Of a stretch of DNA of 64,000 bases, positions 1 through 9,563 are shown piece by piece. Origin of the DNA: SABI01 sp963663665 (lineage in GTDB: Bacteria; Spirochaetota; Spirochaetia; Sphaerochaetales; Sphaerochaetaceae); contig CAXXKP010000001.1 of NCBI GenBank assembly GCA_963663665.2, positions 992,001 through 1,056,000 on the forward strand, written 5' to 3'. Within the stretch, counting starts at the first letter, position 1. Each line of letters opens with the position of its first letter. The notes below the pieces were generated by a model. The model saw nothing but the letters and a program-made list of their open reading frames with translations. It was not told the origin of the DNA and did no database searches. Both the position numbers and the translations under genes were made by a program.

Positions 1-477
1 GATTCAAACAATTTCCCTGGAATGAAGATATTCCAATTTGCTTTCAATGTTATTGAGAATGGAGTTCTTGATGCTCATCATCCATATTTACCTCATAATT
101 GGGATTCGCTCTGTGTTGCCTACACTGGTACACATGATAATACCACAACAAGGGGCTGGTATGATTCTCTGATGGATAGAGAGAAGGATGCAATTCGAAG
201 GTATCTGAGCTGTGGTGATGATTCTATTGTTTGGTATGCTATTCGTGCGGTAATGGCAAGTAGTGCTATGTATGCAATCATTCCGTTCCAAGATATCCTT
301 GAGCTCGATGGGTCTGCTAGAATGAATTTTCCTGGTACGTGTGGTGGAACTAATTGGGCCTATAAAGTAACTCCAGGTTCTTTTAATACCTCAATAAAAA
401 ACAAGATTATTTCAATGATAGCCCCTTTTGGTCGAGATGGAAAACTTGAAGACCTCAAAGAAGCCATCACAGGTTAA
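1..477 (+). CDS. malQ: 4-alpha-glucanotransferase, C-terminal part
   Basis: This is the 3' end of a gene that begins before the window; the open frame continues upstream of the first internal ATG at position 22. The protein is a GH77 amylomaltase, a cytoplasmic enzyme that transfers alpha-1,4-glucan segments in maltodextrin and glycogen metabolism. Family motifs are present: YTGTHDN with TTRGWY, the active-site segment near IPFQDIL, and SARMNFPGT close to the C terminus. It ends at a TAA that overlaps by 11 bp the 3' end of the convergent binding-protein gene. The identification is firm for the fragment; the catalytic nucleophile region is largely outside the window. Confidence 0.93.
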   Translation, partial: DSNNFPGMKIFQFAFNVIENGVLDAHHPYLPHNWDSLCVAYTGTHDNTTTRGWYDSLMDREKDAIRRYLSCGDDSIVWYAIRAVMASSAMYAIIPFQDILELDGSARMNFPGTCGGTNWAYKVTPGSFNTSIKNKIISMIAPFGRDGKLEDLKEAITG

Positions 478-2068
478 TACGTTCTAAATCTCGTAATGGG
501 TGGATGTTAATGCTATTATCATACCACCCTCTCACACTAGAGGTATCAATGACATGGAGAGAGAATCCCGAATGTATTGGGAAGATAATTGCATCTTCAA
601 GGAGTATATCCTGAGCTGTTTCAATATATCCGTTTCTTTCTATCTCATTGTTACTCTTTAGAGCCTTTTCTAATAAGTTGTCATACATCACATTTGAATA
701 GTTGGCAATATTATATGTACTGGCGCTACTAAATAGAGGTAAAAAGGCGAATGGGTCCTTGAAGTCTCCAGCCCATGTTATATAAGAAAGATCATACGGG
801 TTTTCTCTAGGATATCGACTATATAATGATAATGGCACAGTATCTACTATGATGGGAATTTCTAAATTAGTAGCCCATATTATTGCAAGTTGAGATGCTG
901 TCTCTTGTATTGGTGCGCCTCTGTGAACAGCTATGTTGAGAGGAGGTAGCGAAGAGAATGATTCATATCCTGCCTCAGATAGAAGAGAAAGAGCTTCCCT
1001 TTCAGATTCCCCTTCAATATATGTTTTCTCTACTGTATGCGATGTGGTCAAAGGAATTAATGTTTTTGATGGAAAAGGCTGCCCGCTATTAGCTCGTATT
1101 TCATCCCAAGGGGTGATAAGAGAGATGGCCTTTCTCACCCTCGAATCACTATAAGGGCCTTCTTTTGCACTAAAATAGAAGAATCCTGTTGAATACGTTT
1201 GCTGTAAGTGTAGATCTTCTTTATTTCTGAGTAGTTGAATTGGGACATAGGCAAGTATCCATTGTGCTGATTTATCCAGGTAGGATTCAATAGCTCCTTT
1301 TTCATCTTTTATAAGAATTTCAATGTAATCACTTTTTACCAATTGTGCATCACGATAGTATCTATTCTTCTCAAGAATAACATGCTCCTCATCTATTTCT
1401 TTAAGAGAGTATGCACCACTGGTAATAAGGGGATGTATCCCATTTTTAAATGAATCAGGATGAATTGCTGCGAAAGTTACGTTTGCTAGGAGAGCTGGCA
1501 AGTAGGGCGCTTTGTTATTGAGGTGTATCTCTATTTGGTATTCTGACTTTTCATATATCCCAATACTATCTTTTTTCTCAGTTCCTTGACGATACTCCTT
1601 TGCCCCTTCTACCACATCAAAGAGACTTACTAAATAACTTTTTTCTGTTTTTTGATTAGCGCTTTCAAGTAGGTGAAGCCAAGATTTTATAAAGGTTTTA
1701 GCTGTGATTGGGTCATAATTTGAAAATAAAGCATCATTATGTAATGTAAAAGTCCAAATCAGACCATCATTACTAACATCCACTTTTTGAGCTATTGCTA
1801 GAATCGGGTCACCCGTTTTCCCATCTATTCGGTATAAACCTTCATAAAGACCTTCTAAAATAAGCAATGAAAGTTCGTCATTTGCAACAAATGGATCAAG
1901 TAGAGGTGTATCTTCTCCCTCTAAATACCCAATAATGAAAGTCTTTTTACTATCTAATGGGGGGAGTACAAAATCCTTCTTTCCTTTGCTATAGAGAAAA
2001 GTTGAAAAGAGGAGTACTAGAGCCATAATAACGAGAATCTGATTGGAGAATGAGAATCTTCCTTTCAC
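467..2068 (-). CDS. Oligopeptide-type ABC transporter substrate-binding protein (SBP family 5)
   Basis: A predicted extracytoplasmic solute-binding protein of about 533 residues. It has an N-terminal hydrophobic signal segment (residues about 10-28) followed by the SBP_5 fold. Features typical of OppA/DppA proteins are visible: an early ILEGLYEGLYR block, the 'DGLIWTFTLHNDALFSN' stretch matching the family signature, and a late 'YDLSYITWAGDFKDPFAFL' region. Several GTG codons lie in tandem at the start. GTG at 2068 is chosen because the AAGGAG at 2081-2076 then has normal spacing and the codon overlaps the lplA stop as GTGA, which suggests translational coupling. No permease or ATPase genes are adjacent, so it may serve a transporter encoded elsewhere. 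The ligand is not predictable; a peptide is the family default. Confidence 0.85.
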   Translation of the reverse strand: MKGRFSFSNQILVIMALVLLFSTFLYSKGKKDFVLPPLDSKKTFIIGYLEGEDTPLLDPFVANDELSLLILEGLYEGLYRIDGKTGDPILAIAQKVDVSNDGLIWTFTLHNDALFSNYDPITAKTFIKSWLHLLESANQKTEKSYLVSLFDVVEGAKEYRQGTEKKDSIGIYEKSEYQIEIHLNNKAPYLPALLANVTFAAIHPDSFKNGIHPLITSGAYSLKEIDEEHVILEKNRYYRDAQLVKSDYIEILIKDEKGAIESYLDKSAQWILAYVPIQLLRNKEDLHLQQTYSTGFFYFSAKEGPYSDSRVRKAISLITPWDEIRANSGQPFPSKTLIPLTTSHTVEKTYIEGESEREALSLLSEAGYESFSSLPPLNIAVHRGAPIQETASQLAIIWATNLEIPIIVDTVPLSLYSRYPRENPYDLSYITWAGDFKDPFAFLPLFSSASTYNIANYSNVMYDNLLEKALKSNNEIERNGYIETAQDILLEDAIIFPIHSGFSLHVIDTSSVRGWYDNSINIHPLRDLERINL

Positions 2069-3075
2069 ACACACTCCTTAAATAAAAGATCAGCAACATC
2101 AAGAGCCATTGAAAATAGAGTTTCTGGCAATTCCGTTTTTGCGTGTTCTGTAATAGTTGAGAAGATAGCCTCGTTTGTATATAAAGTATTAGGAAGTATT
2201 TCTTGAAGGAATTCAATGAATTCTACGACCAGAGCATCACTAGATAAAGCAACCTCTTTAATTACACCTTTTTGTACATTGAATTCCAGGGTTATTCTCC
2301 CCCAATCGAAACGTTTTGAAATTGGGTGTATAAAATGAGGCGATGAGCCATAGAGCCATTGCCAACTACTATATTGGATGTATGTTTCATTGAGAGTTGG
2401 TTCTTTTGTAAGGTCTTCTAGGCGTAATTCCTCAATCTCCACATGAGTTTGGTAGGTGTCAAAAAATTCGTCAATAATAGCCTTGCAAAGGGCATCATGA
2501 GATATAGCCGGAGCTATTTGTGTAAGATTAGTCACACGAGAAGAGACTGATCTTATTCCCTTAGAAACTAGTTTTTCCTTATCTGGTGTGAGATAGAGAG
2601 GTAGAGCCCCCATATTTGCATTAATAAGCATTGTCCCATGATGGAAGGCTTTCGTACTATTCTTTTTAAATGCGCTGCCTGAAAATTTCTTTTCATTTAC
2701 AAGTAAGTCATTCCTGCCACTTGTATATCCTTCGATGCCAAAATGTTTAATTGCTTTTAAGATAATTGAAAAATTTCTCTCAATATCATATGAGTCTAGT
2801 GGAGACATGAAGGTGAAATTTGTATTTCCCAAATCTTGGTATACTGCACCACCTCCACTTTGACGGCGAGAGAGAGTTATATTATCTCGTTCCATAGCAG
2901 CTAAGTCACATTCACTCCAGGGGTTTTGGAAACGACCAATTACAATGCATGGAGTATTTCTCCATAAAAATAATACATGCTCATCATCGGGGAAGTTTTT
3001 GAATAACCAATCTTCGGTTGCAAGATTGAACCATGGATTGTTATGTTCTGCAGTAAATACTTTCACTTTATTCAT
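2065..3075 (-). CDS. lplA: Lipoate-protein ligase A
   Basis: LplA-type ligases activate lipoate with ATP and attach it to lysines of E2 subunits and GcvH in the cytoplasm. The 336-residue protein has the BPL/LplA catalytic signature: RRQSGGGAVYQDLGNTNFTF near residues 70-90, followed by the GRNDLLVN and KFSGSAFK motifs with the catalytic lysine, and HHGTMLIN. Its length matches two-domain LplA (catalytic plus C-terminal accessory domain). It is the first gene of a two-gene leftward unit with the binding protein, overlapping it by 4 bp. An E2-like protein is encoded about 1.6 kb away but shows no lipoyl domain. Confidence 0.93.
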   Translation of the reverse strand: MNKVKVFTAEHNNPWFNLATEDWLFKNFPDDEHVLFLWRNTPCIVIGRFQNPWSECDLAAMERDNITLSRRQSGGGAVYQDLGNTNFTFMSPLDSYDIERNFSIILKAIKHFGIEGYTSGRNDLLVNEKKFSGSAFKKNSTKAFHHGTMLINANMGALPLYLTPDKEKLVSKGIRSVSSRVTNLTQIAPAISHDALCKAIIDEFFDTYQTHVEIEELRLEDLTKEPTLNETYIQYSSWQWLYGSSPHFIHPISKRFDWGRITLEFNVQKGVIKEVALSSDALVVEFIEFLQEILPNTLYTNEAIFSTITEHAKTELPETLFSMALDVADLLFKECV

Positions 3076-3151
3076 CTATTACCCCATTTTTTATGTGATA
3101 CCCATTTTACCGTGTTTACACACCTAAGGCAACAACATATACTCATAGGCT

Positions 3152-3856
3152 ATGAATATCATACTTTTCGAACAAGTTGAGAGCACAGGGCATCTAAAAA
3201 GTAATGATTACCGTGCGAGACATATACTCGATGTCCTAAAATTGCGTATTGGTGATTCATTTATTATGGGAATAATCAATATAAGCTATGGCTTTGCTCA
3301 GGTAACAGATATCACTGATGAAGGGATCTCCTATACATATCATGAAGAGAGCCCCGGAGTCCCTCTATATCCTCTCACGCTCTTAGTAGGTCAAGTTCGC
3401 CCGATAAGTATGAAAAGGATATTGAGAGAATCTGTGATGCTTGGTGTTCAAAAGATTGTGATTACTGGGTGTGATTTGACTGAAAAATCTTATAGAAATG
3501 CCAAGATCTGGACAGACGAAGAATACAAGAAGTATTTGCTAGATGGGGCGATGCAAGCTGGCAGTCCTCATATTAGTAAGGTAGAGTTAATTCCCAGTAT
3601 CAAAGAGACATCTCTTATGTATGACAATCTCATACTCTTAGATAATGTACTCCCCTCAACACCTTTAGCAAAGACTACCTTGAGGGGATCTACCTTACTC
3701 GCAATAGGGCCAGAGAGAGGTTTTAGTGATAAAGAAAGAGAATTTTTTATCAATAATGGGTTTACTACATATTCAATCGGAGATAGGATTTTGCGAACTG
3801 AAACCGCATGTGCAGTAGGGATTTCACTTTGCCTTTCTTGTATGAATTATGTGTGA
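3152..3856 (+). CDS. rsmE: 16S rRNA (uracil(1498)-N3)-methyltransferase
   Basis: RsmE methylates N3 of U1498 in 16S rRNA using S-adenosylmethionine. The 234-residue protein has the usual layout: an N-terminal PUA-like domain (residues 1-70) and a SPOUT-class C-terminal domain. The knot motifs are visible: RPISMKRILRESVMLGVQKI, LLAIGPERGFSDKE and GDRILRTETACAVGISL. It is followed 31 bp later by thyX on the same strand and is probably co-transcribed with it. It diverges from lplA across a short intergenic region. Confidence 0.95.
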   Translation: MNIILFEQVESTGHLKSNDYRARHILDVLKLRIGDSFIMGIINISYGFAQVTDITDEGISYTYHEESPGVPLYPLTLLVGQVRPISMKRILRESVMLGVQKIVITGCDLTEKSYRNAKIWTDEEYKKYLLDGAMQAGSPHISKVELIPSIKETSLMYDNLILLDNVLPSTPLAKTTLRGSTLLAIGPERGFSDKEREFFINNGFTTYSIGDRILRTETACAVGISLCLSCMNYV

Positions 3857-3887
3857 TAAAGTATAGTGAAAATAATAGGAGAAAAGT

Positions 3888-4709
3888 ATGGCTCACTGTT
3901 TTGTCGAAGAGGCTGAGAAGATTTTAGATAAAGAGTTTAAAGTTCTTGATAAAGGATTTATTAGACTTGTTGATTATTTAGGTAGTGATGAACGTATTGT
4001 TCAATCGGCTAGGGTTAGCTATGGGGAAGGAACTAAAACCTATCGAGAAGATAAAGGACTTATAAACTACCTCCTTCGAAATGATCATACATCTCCTTTT
4101 GAACAGGTGAATTTTACTTTTCATATAAAAATGCCAATATTTGTTGCTCGACAATGGATACGCCATAGAACTGGTAGAGTAAATGAGATTAGTGGGAGAT
4201 ATAGTATCATGAGTGATGATGCTTACATCCCTGATCTTGAACATCTTAATTACCAGAGTGAAGATAATAAGCAAGGACGTACCAATGAGAGTATGCCTCA
4301 AGAGGAATCCTTGAAAATACAGAGCCTTATTGCAGAAGATCAGAGAAGGGCTTTTGAAACATACCATACGTTATTAGAGAGCGATCTCGCAAGAGAGATT
4401 GCTCGAATTAATCTTCCTTTAAGTATGTATACCCAATGGTATTGGCAAATGGACTTACATAATCTTCTCCATTTTTTAGCACTCCGTCTTGATTCTCATG
4501 CTCAGTGGGAAATTAGAGTCTATGCTGAAGAAATTTTTAAGATTGTAAAATTGGTTACCCCTATCACGGCGGCAGCCTTTGAAGAGTATAAACTACATGG
4601 GAAGTTATTTTCTTCTAAAGAAATTGATGCAATTAAAGTAATGCTAGATGGTGAAGAATGTCCTTTGACAGGAAGAGCAAGAACACTATTTATGGATAAA
4701 TTAATCTAA
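3888..4709 (+). CDS. thyX: Flavin-dependent thymidylate synthase
   Basis: ThyX makes dTMP from dUMP with FAD and methylenetetrahydrofolate, replacing ThyA. The signature RHRTGRVNEISGRYS (near residue 88) matches the ThyX motif RHRxxSxxxxSxRY with a conservative change at the first serine position. Further conserved segments are SPFEQVNFTFHIKMPIFVARQW before it and LHNLLHFLALRLDSHAQWEIR near the C terminus. A length of 273 residues is normal for the longer ThyX proteins. A clear AGGAG-like site lies just upstream of the ATG. No thyA is visible in the window. Confidence 0.95.
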   Translation: MAHCFVEEAEKILDKEFKVLDKGFIRLVDYLGSDERIVQSARVSYGEGTKTYREDKGLINYLLRNDHTSPFEQVNFTFHIKMPIFVARQWIRHRTGRVNEISGRYSIMSDDAYIPDLEHLNYQSEDNKQGRTNESMPQEESLKIQSLIAEDQRRAFETYHTLLESDLAREIARINLPLSMYTQWYWQMDLHNLLHFLALRLDSHAQWEIRVYAEEIFKIVKLVTPITAAAFEEYKLHGKLFSSKEIDAIKVMLDGEECPLTGRARTLFMDKLI

Positions 4710-4716
4710 TTGGGGA

Positions 4717-5658
4717 TTATGCAATCTTTCGTTTAGAATGATTTTTACGATTTAGTTTCTTTTGTTTTTTTTTCTCAATTTTTAACTCTTTACGTGTCAA
4801 AAAGCCTTTTTCTGGTGTAACCCTTTCCATTAAAGTCTTGGGATTATCTAAAATATTTTGGAGTGTTTGTATACTTTTTATGAAATAGAAACCATCTGCG
4901 ATTCTTTCATCAAGAGTGACACCGATTTCCATTTTATCCATAAAGGAGCGAGTTCCTTCTTCTGAGGTATATCTTTTCCTTTGTAGTTTTCCCATGGTAA
5001 TAAACATGCTGGTCGTGCCCCATTCATAGAGATGGTGGTGGGGGCTTCCGAGTAAATTGATAGAACCAAGGTTGGAAACAAATGCAGTTGCATGTAGACC
5101 ATCAGCATCTCGAAGAGCCTTTGGAGCAATGCCAAGTGTATCAATAAGCTTAATGATGCCAACGAGGAAACGCAATACGATTTTGGGAAAGTGGAGGAAA
5201 AAATTAATTGCAGAATCTGTATCATTGTCTTGTCCCCCCTTTCTCGAATCTTCAATGGTTTTATTAATAATGGAAGCCATCTCTGGGAAGGTCATCGTTG
5301 GTTCAAAATAGAGAATTGCGGAGTGTTCTGGAGCTTCATCTGTGTAATCTTCTTTAACCACAAAATTTAAACTAAGCTCATTTCTCTGCCATGCATCATA
5401 GTTCATAATAAATCTATTCAATTGAGGGCGAAGAACTACTGTACGAATTATAGAAGCCAAGAAAAATTCGAAAACTCTGTATTGGTGGTCTTTATTTGGG
5501 TCTTTGTTCAGTTCTTTAATAAAACGAACTGTATGTGTGAGATCAATATCGAATTGATGGTATACGAGAGAATCAACCCTTTTAGGCATCATATATGGAA
5601 GAATTCTTTTATATGGAATTAAGTTTGTTACAAAAGTAGCATCATTTCTTCTTTTCAT
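4717..5658 (-). CDS. 2-oxoacid dehydrogenase acyltransferase-like (E2/CAT-fold) protein lacking the catalytic His
   Basis: The 313-residue protein resembles the catalytic domain of E2 acyltransferases and chloramphenicol acetyltransferase. N-terminal FEFFLASIIRTVVLRPQLNRF corresponds to the E2 core start, and HHHLYEWGTTSMFITMGK followed by LDERIADGFYF occupies the place of the active-site HxxxDG motif. That motif reads E-R-I-A-D-G here, so the catalytic His is replaced by Glu. There is no lipoyl or subunit-binding domain. The C terminus is a long lysine-rich tail that could bind nucleic acid or acidic partners. Proteins of this kind are often annotated as '2-oxo acid dehydrogenase subunit E2', but acyl transfer is doubtful here. 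It lies convergent to thyX with 7 bp between the stops. Function unknown. Confidence 0.7.
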   Translation of the reverse strand: MKRRNDATFVTNLIPYKRILPYMMPKRVDSLVYHQFDIDLTHTVRFIKELNKDPNKDHQYRVFEFFLASIIRTVVLRPQLNRFIMNYDAWQRNELSLNFVVKEDYTDEAPEHSAILYFEPTMTFPEMASIINKTIEDSRKGGQDNDTDSAINFFLHFPKIVLRFLVGIIKLIDTLGIAPKALRDADGLHATAFVSNLGSINLLGSPHHHLYEWGTTSMFITMGKLQRKRYTSEEGTRSFMDKMEIGVTLDERIADGFYFIKSIQTLQNILDNPKTLMERVTPEKGFLTRKELKIEKKKQKKLNRKNHSKRKIA

Positions 5659-5867
5659 TTGTTATTACCTTTTTATCTCATCTCACGTTTATTATTACGT
5701 TAGTATACCAATCTGTCAACTATTGACATATAGAGGTACTATTAAAGCATGTGACGAAATTCTTAACCAGCAGATAATTTAGAAAACTGTAAAGAAAAAT
5801 AAAGTATTCCAATACGAGTAGTAAGATTCTTGCAATTTCTAGTACCTCCTTGTAATGTAGTTGCTAT

Positions 5868-7646
5868 ATGGAACTAAGTGCCAAAGATCAAGCTAAAGCT
5901 CTTCCTCATCATAGTGGTGTCTACATCATGAAAGATGCTACGAATAAAGTTATTTATGTGGGGAAGGCAAAAGATTTACGTAATAGGGTTACTTCATACT
6001 TTCTTACTGGAAGAGATATAAAGACATCATTTCTTGTAAAAAAGATTTCTCAGATAGAATATATTATTACGGGAAACGAGTATGAAGCCCTCGTATTAGA
6101 AAACAACCTTATTAAAAAATATCGCCCCCATTATAATATTTCTTTAAAGGATGGTAAGAGTTATCCACTTATCAGAATTACACATGAAGATTTCCCTAAA
6201 GTTTTTAGGACAAGGCGAGTAATTAATGATGGGTCTCTTTATTTTGGTCCATATCCAGATCTCAAGAGCCTTAATGAATATCTGGAGCTTATCGAGAAGA
6301 TGTTTCCACTTAGGAAATGTGGGATTCCATTACGGAAAAGACTTACTCCTTGTCTCTATTATCATATTGGGCGGTGTTGCGGTCCATGTGCTAATCTTGT
6401 CACAAAAGATGAATATGCGAAACATATTGATAAAGTAAAGAAATTTTTGTCAGGAGAAGATGACGAGTTAGTAAGAGTAACTCGTAGTGAGATGAATGAA
6501 GCTGCAAAACTTCTGCAATTTGAGAAGGCTGCTTTAAAAAGAGACCTTCTTACTTCATTGGAGTCTGTTTCTCGGGCACAACAAGTTGAAGATTTTTCTC
6601 TTGAGAGCAGAGATTATGCTGCTTGTGAAATGAGAATGCACTTAGCGACTGTAAGCATGCTACAAATTCGAGATGGTAAACTCATGGGTAAAGCTCTCTA
6701 TAGAGCTGAAACATTTGGTGATGAGACAGATACCTTAGTTCACTTTCTTACTCAATACTATAGTGATGGGGGGAATGTTCCTCAGGAGCTTTATGTTTCA
6801 CATGATGTAGATAGTGACCTGATTAATATGTATTTGAACAAAGAGATGCATTACGACATCACAGTTTCTGTACCTAAAGAGGGAAAGCATTATAGAGTAT
6901 TGCGAATGTCTGCAGAGAATGCTTCAAGGGATGTGGAAAAGCGGTTGAAGAGTACTGGAAATCCTGAAGCATTAGATGAACTCATGGAGGTTTTGCAGTT
7001 AGACGAACCCCCTGTATATATAGAAGGTTTTGATATAGCTCAATTAAATGGAAAATTCACTGTCGCTTCACTCATAACATTTGTAGATGGGATTCCGGAT
7101 CGCTCAAATTACAGGCGATTCAATATAAAAAGTCTTGATGGAAGAATCGATGATTATGGTGCAATTCGAGAGGCGGTTAGTCGAAGATATACAAGGCAAA
7201 TAAAGGAGAAGAAGAGATTGCCAGACCTTATTGTGATCGATGGGGGTAAAGGGCAGGTGAATGCTGCAAAGGAAATTCTGGTATCACTCGGTTTGGATAC
7301 CTTGCCCGTCATAGGGCTTGCAGGGGAATATGAAGATATTTATTTTCCAGATGATAGAGAAGTCTTAGTCTTAGAAGAATCTTCAGCTGGACTTAAAGTG
7401 CTCATCGCAATAAGGGATGAGACTCACCGGTTTGCGACCAGTCTTAATCAAACTCAGCGAGCTAAAGAAGCAACATTTGCTCTTTTAGAATCTATCAGTG
7501 GAGTAGGTTCAGCTAGGTCAAAACGGCTAATGCAGCAATATGGGAATGTCGAAAATCTGTTAGCGCAGGAACCAATTGAGATTGTAAAAAAAACTGGTAT
7601 CCCGATTGATGTGGTTCTTCGCGTAATTAAAACTTTGCATCTGTAG
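5868..7646 (+). CDS. uvrC: UvrABC nucleotide-excision repair endonuclease subunit C
   Basis: UvrC makes the dual incisions around DNA lesions bound by UvrB. The 592-residue protein has the complete order of domains: GIY-YIG nuclease at residues about 14-95 (GVYIMKDATNKVIYVGKA), a cysteine-containing linker (CLYYHIGRCCGPC near 165), a UvrB-binding UVR motif near 200, a RNase H-like C-terminal nuclease (EGFDIAQLNG, VIDGGKGQVNAA) and a terminal HhH pair (SISGVGSARSKRLM). The ATG at 5868 fits the family's N terminus, although no good Shine-Dalgarno sequence is visible. The 3' end overlaps the convergent holA by 20 bp. Confidence 0.96.
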   Translation: MELSAKDQAKALPHHSGVYIMKDATNKVIYVGKAKDLRNRVTSYFLTGRDIKTSFLVKKISQIEYIITGNEYEALVLENNLIKKYRPHYNISLKDGKSYPLIRITHEDFPKVFRTRRVINDGSLYFGPYPDLKSLNEYLELIEKMFPLRKCGIPLRKRLTPCLYYHIGRCCGPCANLVTKDEYAKHIDKVKKFLSGEDDELVRVTRSEMNEAAKLLQFEKAALKRDLLTSLESVSRAQQVEDFSLESRDYAACEMRMHLATVSMLQIRDGKLMGKALYRAETFGDETDTLVHFLTQYYSDGGNVPQELYVSHDVDSDLINMYLNKEMHYDITVSVPKEGKHYRVLRMSAENASRDVEKRLKSTGNPEALDELMEVLQLDEPPVYIEGFDIAQLNGKFTVASLITFVDGIPDRSNYRRFNIKSLDGRIDDYGAIREAVSRRYTRQIKEKKRLPDLIVIDGGKGQVNAAKEILVSLGLDTLPVIGLAGEYEDIYFPDDREVLVLEESSAGLKVLIAIRDETHRFATSLNQTQRAKEATFALLESISGVGSARSKRLMQQYGNVENLLAQEPIEIVKKTGIPIDVVLRVIKTLHL

Positions 7647-8679
7647 CAATAGATAAGTATTCTATTGCTGATGGAGTGATTCCACGATGAATGATTATAG
7701 CAGCAAGCAGTTGCTCTAGGAGAATTGACTCTACATCATTACTGAATTCTCTCAATGTTATATCATATGAGCCCAAGAGGCCTATAATATTTTGTGTATC
7801 ATTTCTTGTAAAGAATTCAGATGCTCTTTGATAGATTATGTGGTCGCTCTTTCTTTTAATAGCTGCTTTTTTCCCCATCACAGAAGCCATGCTAGCTGAT
7901 TCATCCCAGTTGTTCCCTTTTGATAGCGATTCTTGAATCGATAATAGTCGTCTAAATGACCATAGTAGTCCATTAATAATAGAGATACCTTGGTTATCTC
8001 GTTCTCGCAATAATGCGTGAAGTATTTCTAATGATGAAAGATATCCTTTAGTTGCAATTGCTTCAAACAATGTGAATACAGATTCTACTCTCGTATGTTG
8101 TACATATCTTTCTATATCTTCTTCCGTTACCAAAGTAATATTCTCTACACTAAGATACTGCATAAGTTGGGCAACTGCTTGGCGCAGTTGTGCTGTATCA
8201 TTTTCTACAAGTTCAAGCAGGAGTGAAATGGCTCCTTCCTCTACATTTACTTTGTAGGTTGAGAAGAGGTTCTTTACCCATTGTGGTTTTTTTGAATCAT
8301 ACATCTCGAAAAAGACTTTTTTTCCATTTTTTGGAATTAAAGAATCTAGTTTTCCTTTTAATTTATAATCCTCACTTATAAGAACGAGTGTAGCACTCTC
8401 AGCTGGGTTTTCTAGATAAGAGAATAATGGAGCAATAAGTTGCTGTGGTGCACTTTCCATCTGTGATAGGATTACGAGACGATGATCACTGAATAATGAA
8501 TTATTATGAAGAACTTCAAATATTTCACCGTTTGTAGTTTCAAACGGATAGAACCGATGAATTTCTATCTCACTATTAAACTCTGTTTTAAGTGATGTTC
8601 GTATATCCTTTAAGAAGATACTTTTGTCTCCACTATCAGGCCCGAGTAGAGCATATACTCTTGGATTATTAGTTTTCAT
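7627..8679 (-). CDS. holA: DNA polymerase III, delta subunit
   Basis: The delta subunit is the clamp-loader wrench that opens the beta clamp. The roughly 350-residue protein matches HolA in length and layout: an N-terminal AAA-like domain beginning RVYALLGPDSGDKSIFLKDI, the LFSDHRLVILS segment, and an all-helical C-terminal domain. The N-terminal P-loop is degenerate, as is usual in delta. The ATG at 8679 is preferred over an upstream in-frame GTG at 8685; neither has a strong ribosome-binding site. It overlaps the 3' end of lexA by about 11 bp and is the last gene of the hprK-ptsH-lexA-holA block, suggesting coupled translation. Confidence 0.88.
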   Translation of the reverse strand: MKTNNPRVYALLGPDSGDKSIFLKDIRTSLKTEFNSEIEIHRFYPFETTNGEIFEVLHNNSLFSDHRLVILSQMESAPQQLIAPLFSYLENPAESATLVLISEDYKLKGKLDSLIPKNGKKVFFEMYDSKKPQWVKNLFSTYKVNVEEGAISLLLELVENDTAQLRQAVAQLMQYLSVENITLVTEEDIERYVQHTRVESVFTLFEAIATKGYLSSLEILHALLRERDNQGISIINGLLWSFRRLLSIQESLSKGNNWDESASMASVMGKKAAIKRKSDHIIYQRASEFFTRNDTQNIIGLLGSYDITLREFSNDVESILLEQLLAAIIIHRGITPSAIEYLSIATDAKF

Positions 8680-9286
8680 AATCACGTATAATCAATTGGA
8701 GCTTTCCTATTATAGTGATATCTCTTGAGAATACCGAACCATATTTTGAGTTCTCAGGTCTGAGCTCAATTGCATTTGATGTTATGTAGAATCTTTTTAT
8801 GGTAACTCGGTTTTCATCACCTAATCGAGCTACAACTATCTCACCATTTCTCGCATTATTTGTTTGCTTTATTATTGCTAGATCCCCATCAAAGATTCCT
8901 GCATCTATCATGCTGTCACCTTCAACGTGGAGAGCAAAGAAATTCCCATTGGAAGAGAGCATTGTAGATGGTATGTGGAGATCATATTCTTTGTTTTCTT
9001 CAGCAAGAATTGGAATTCCTGCTGCAGTTGATCCTAAAACAGGAATGCTGATAGTCTCTACTGAGGACGAGGTGCTAAAACCTACAACTCCTGTTGAACG
9101 AGATATTCCACTTTGTGAGTGAATTTTTCCTTTTTTCTCAAGGGCTTTAAGATGATCATGAGCGGCCTTAGCTGTGATACTAAATGATGCAGCTATATCT
9201 CTAACAGAGGGAGCATAAGAATTTAATTCAATAAAATTCTTTATAAAATCGAGGACCTCTGTTTGTCGAATAGTTAACTCTTTCAT
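8669..9286 (-). CDS. lexA: LexA SOS repressor / self-cleaving S24 peptidase
   Basis: LexA represses DNA-damage genes and autocleaves when RecA filaments form. The 205-residue protein has a winged-helix N terminus (LTIRQTEVLDFIKNFIELN, PSVRDIAASF) and an S24 latent peptidase. The cleavage site Ala-Gly lies in STAAGIPIL, the catalytic Ser in VEGDSMIDAGIFDGD, and the catalytic Lys in RVTIKRFY. All elements needed for self-cleavage are present. Only 11 bp separate it from ptsH, so it appears to sit inside an operon without its own obvious operator. A palindromic LexA box was not recognised by eye in this window, which is unsurprising since spirochaete boxes vary. Confidence 0.96.
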   Translation of the reverse strand: MKELTIRQTEVLDFIKNFIELNSYAPSVRDIAASFSITAKAAHDHLKALEKKGKIHSQSGISRSTGVVGFSTSSSVETISIPVLGSTAAGIPILAEENKEYDLHIPSTMLSSNGNFFALHVEGDSMIDAGIFDGDLAIIKQTNNARNGEIVVARLGDENRVTIKRFYITSNAIELRPENSKYGSVFSRDITIIGKLQLIIRDYEN

Positions 9287-9297
9287 CTTTATCCCTC

Positions 9298-9561
9298 CTA
9301 CTCCTCAAATCTATTTAGAAAAAGTTGCTCTATGGCATCAATCGCTTCATTTTCGTCACTTCCTTCAGTAGAAATTTTTATCTGTGATTTGTATGCAGCT
9401 CCAAGTGTAATGATTCCCATTATTGATTTACCATTTATCTTCATTCTATCCTTTTCCATGAATAACTGTGATGAGAATTTATTTGCAACTTTTACAATGA
9501 GAGCAGCTGGACGTGCATGAATTCCTGCTCTATTCAATACCTCTACGACTCTTTCAACCAT
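9298..9561 (-). CDS. ptsH: HPr phosphocarrier protein
   Basis: HPr-family protein of 87 residues. The active-site histidine is in AGIHARPAALI (His15 equivalent) and the regulatory serine is in GKSIMGIITL (Ser46 equivalent), the target of HPr kinase. Both phosphorylation sites are intact. It lies 2 bp downstream of hprK, the usual pairing in spirochaetes, and upstream of lexA. No enzyme I or sugar-specific PTS genes are seen nearby, so its role here may be regulatory rather than sugar uptake. Confidence 0.96.
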   Translation of the reverse strand: MVERVVEVLNRAGIHARPAALIVKVANKFSSQLFMEKDRMKINGKSIMGIITLGAAYKSQIKISTEGSDENEAIDAIEQLFLNRFEE

Positions 9562-9563
9562 AA

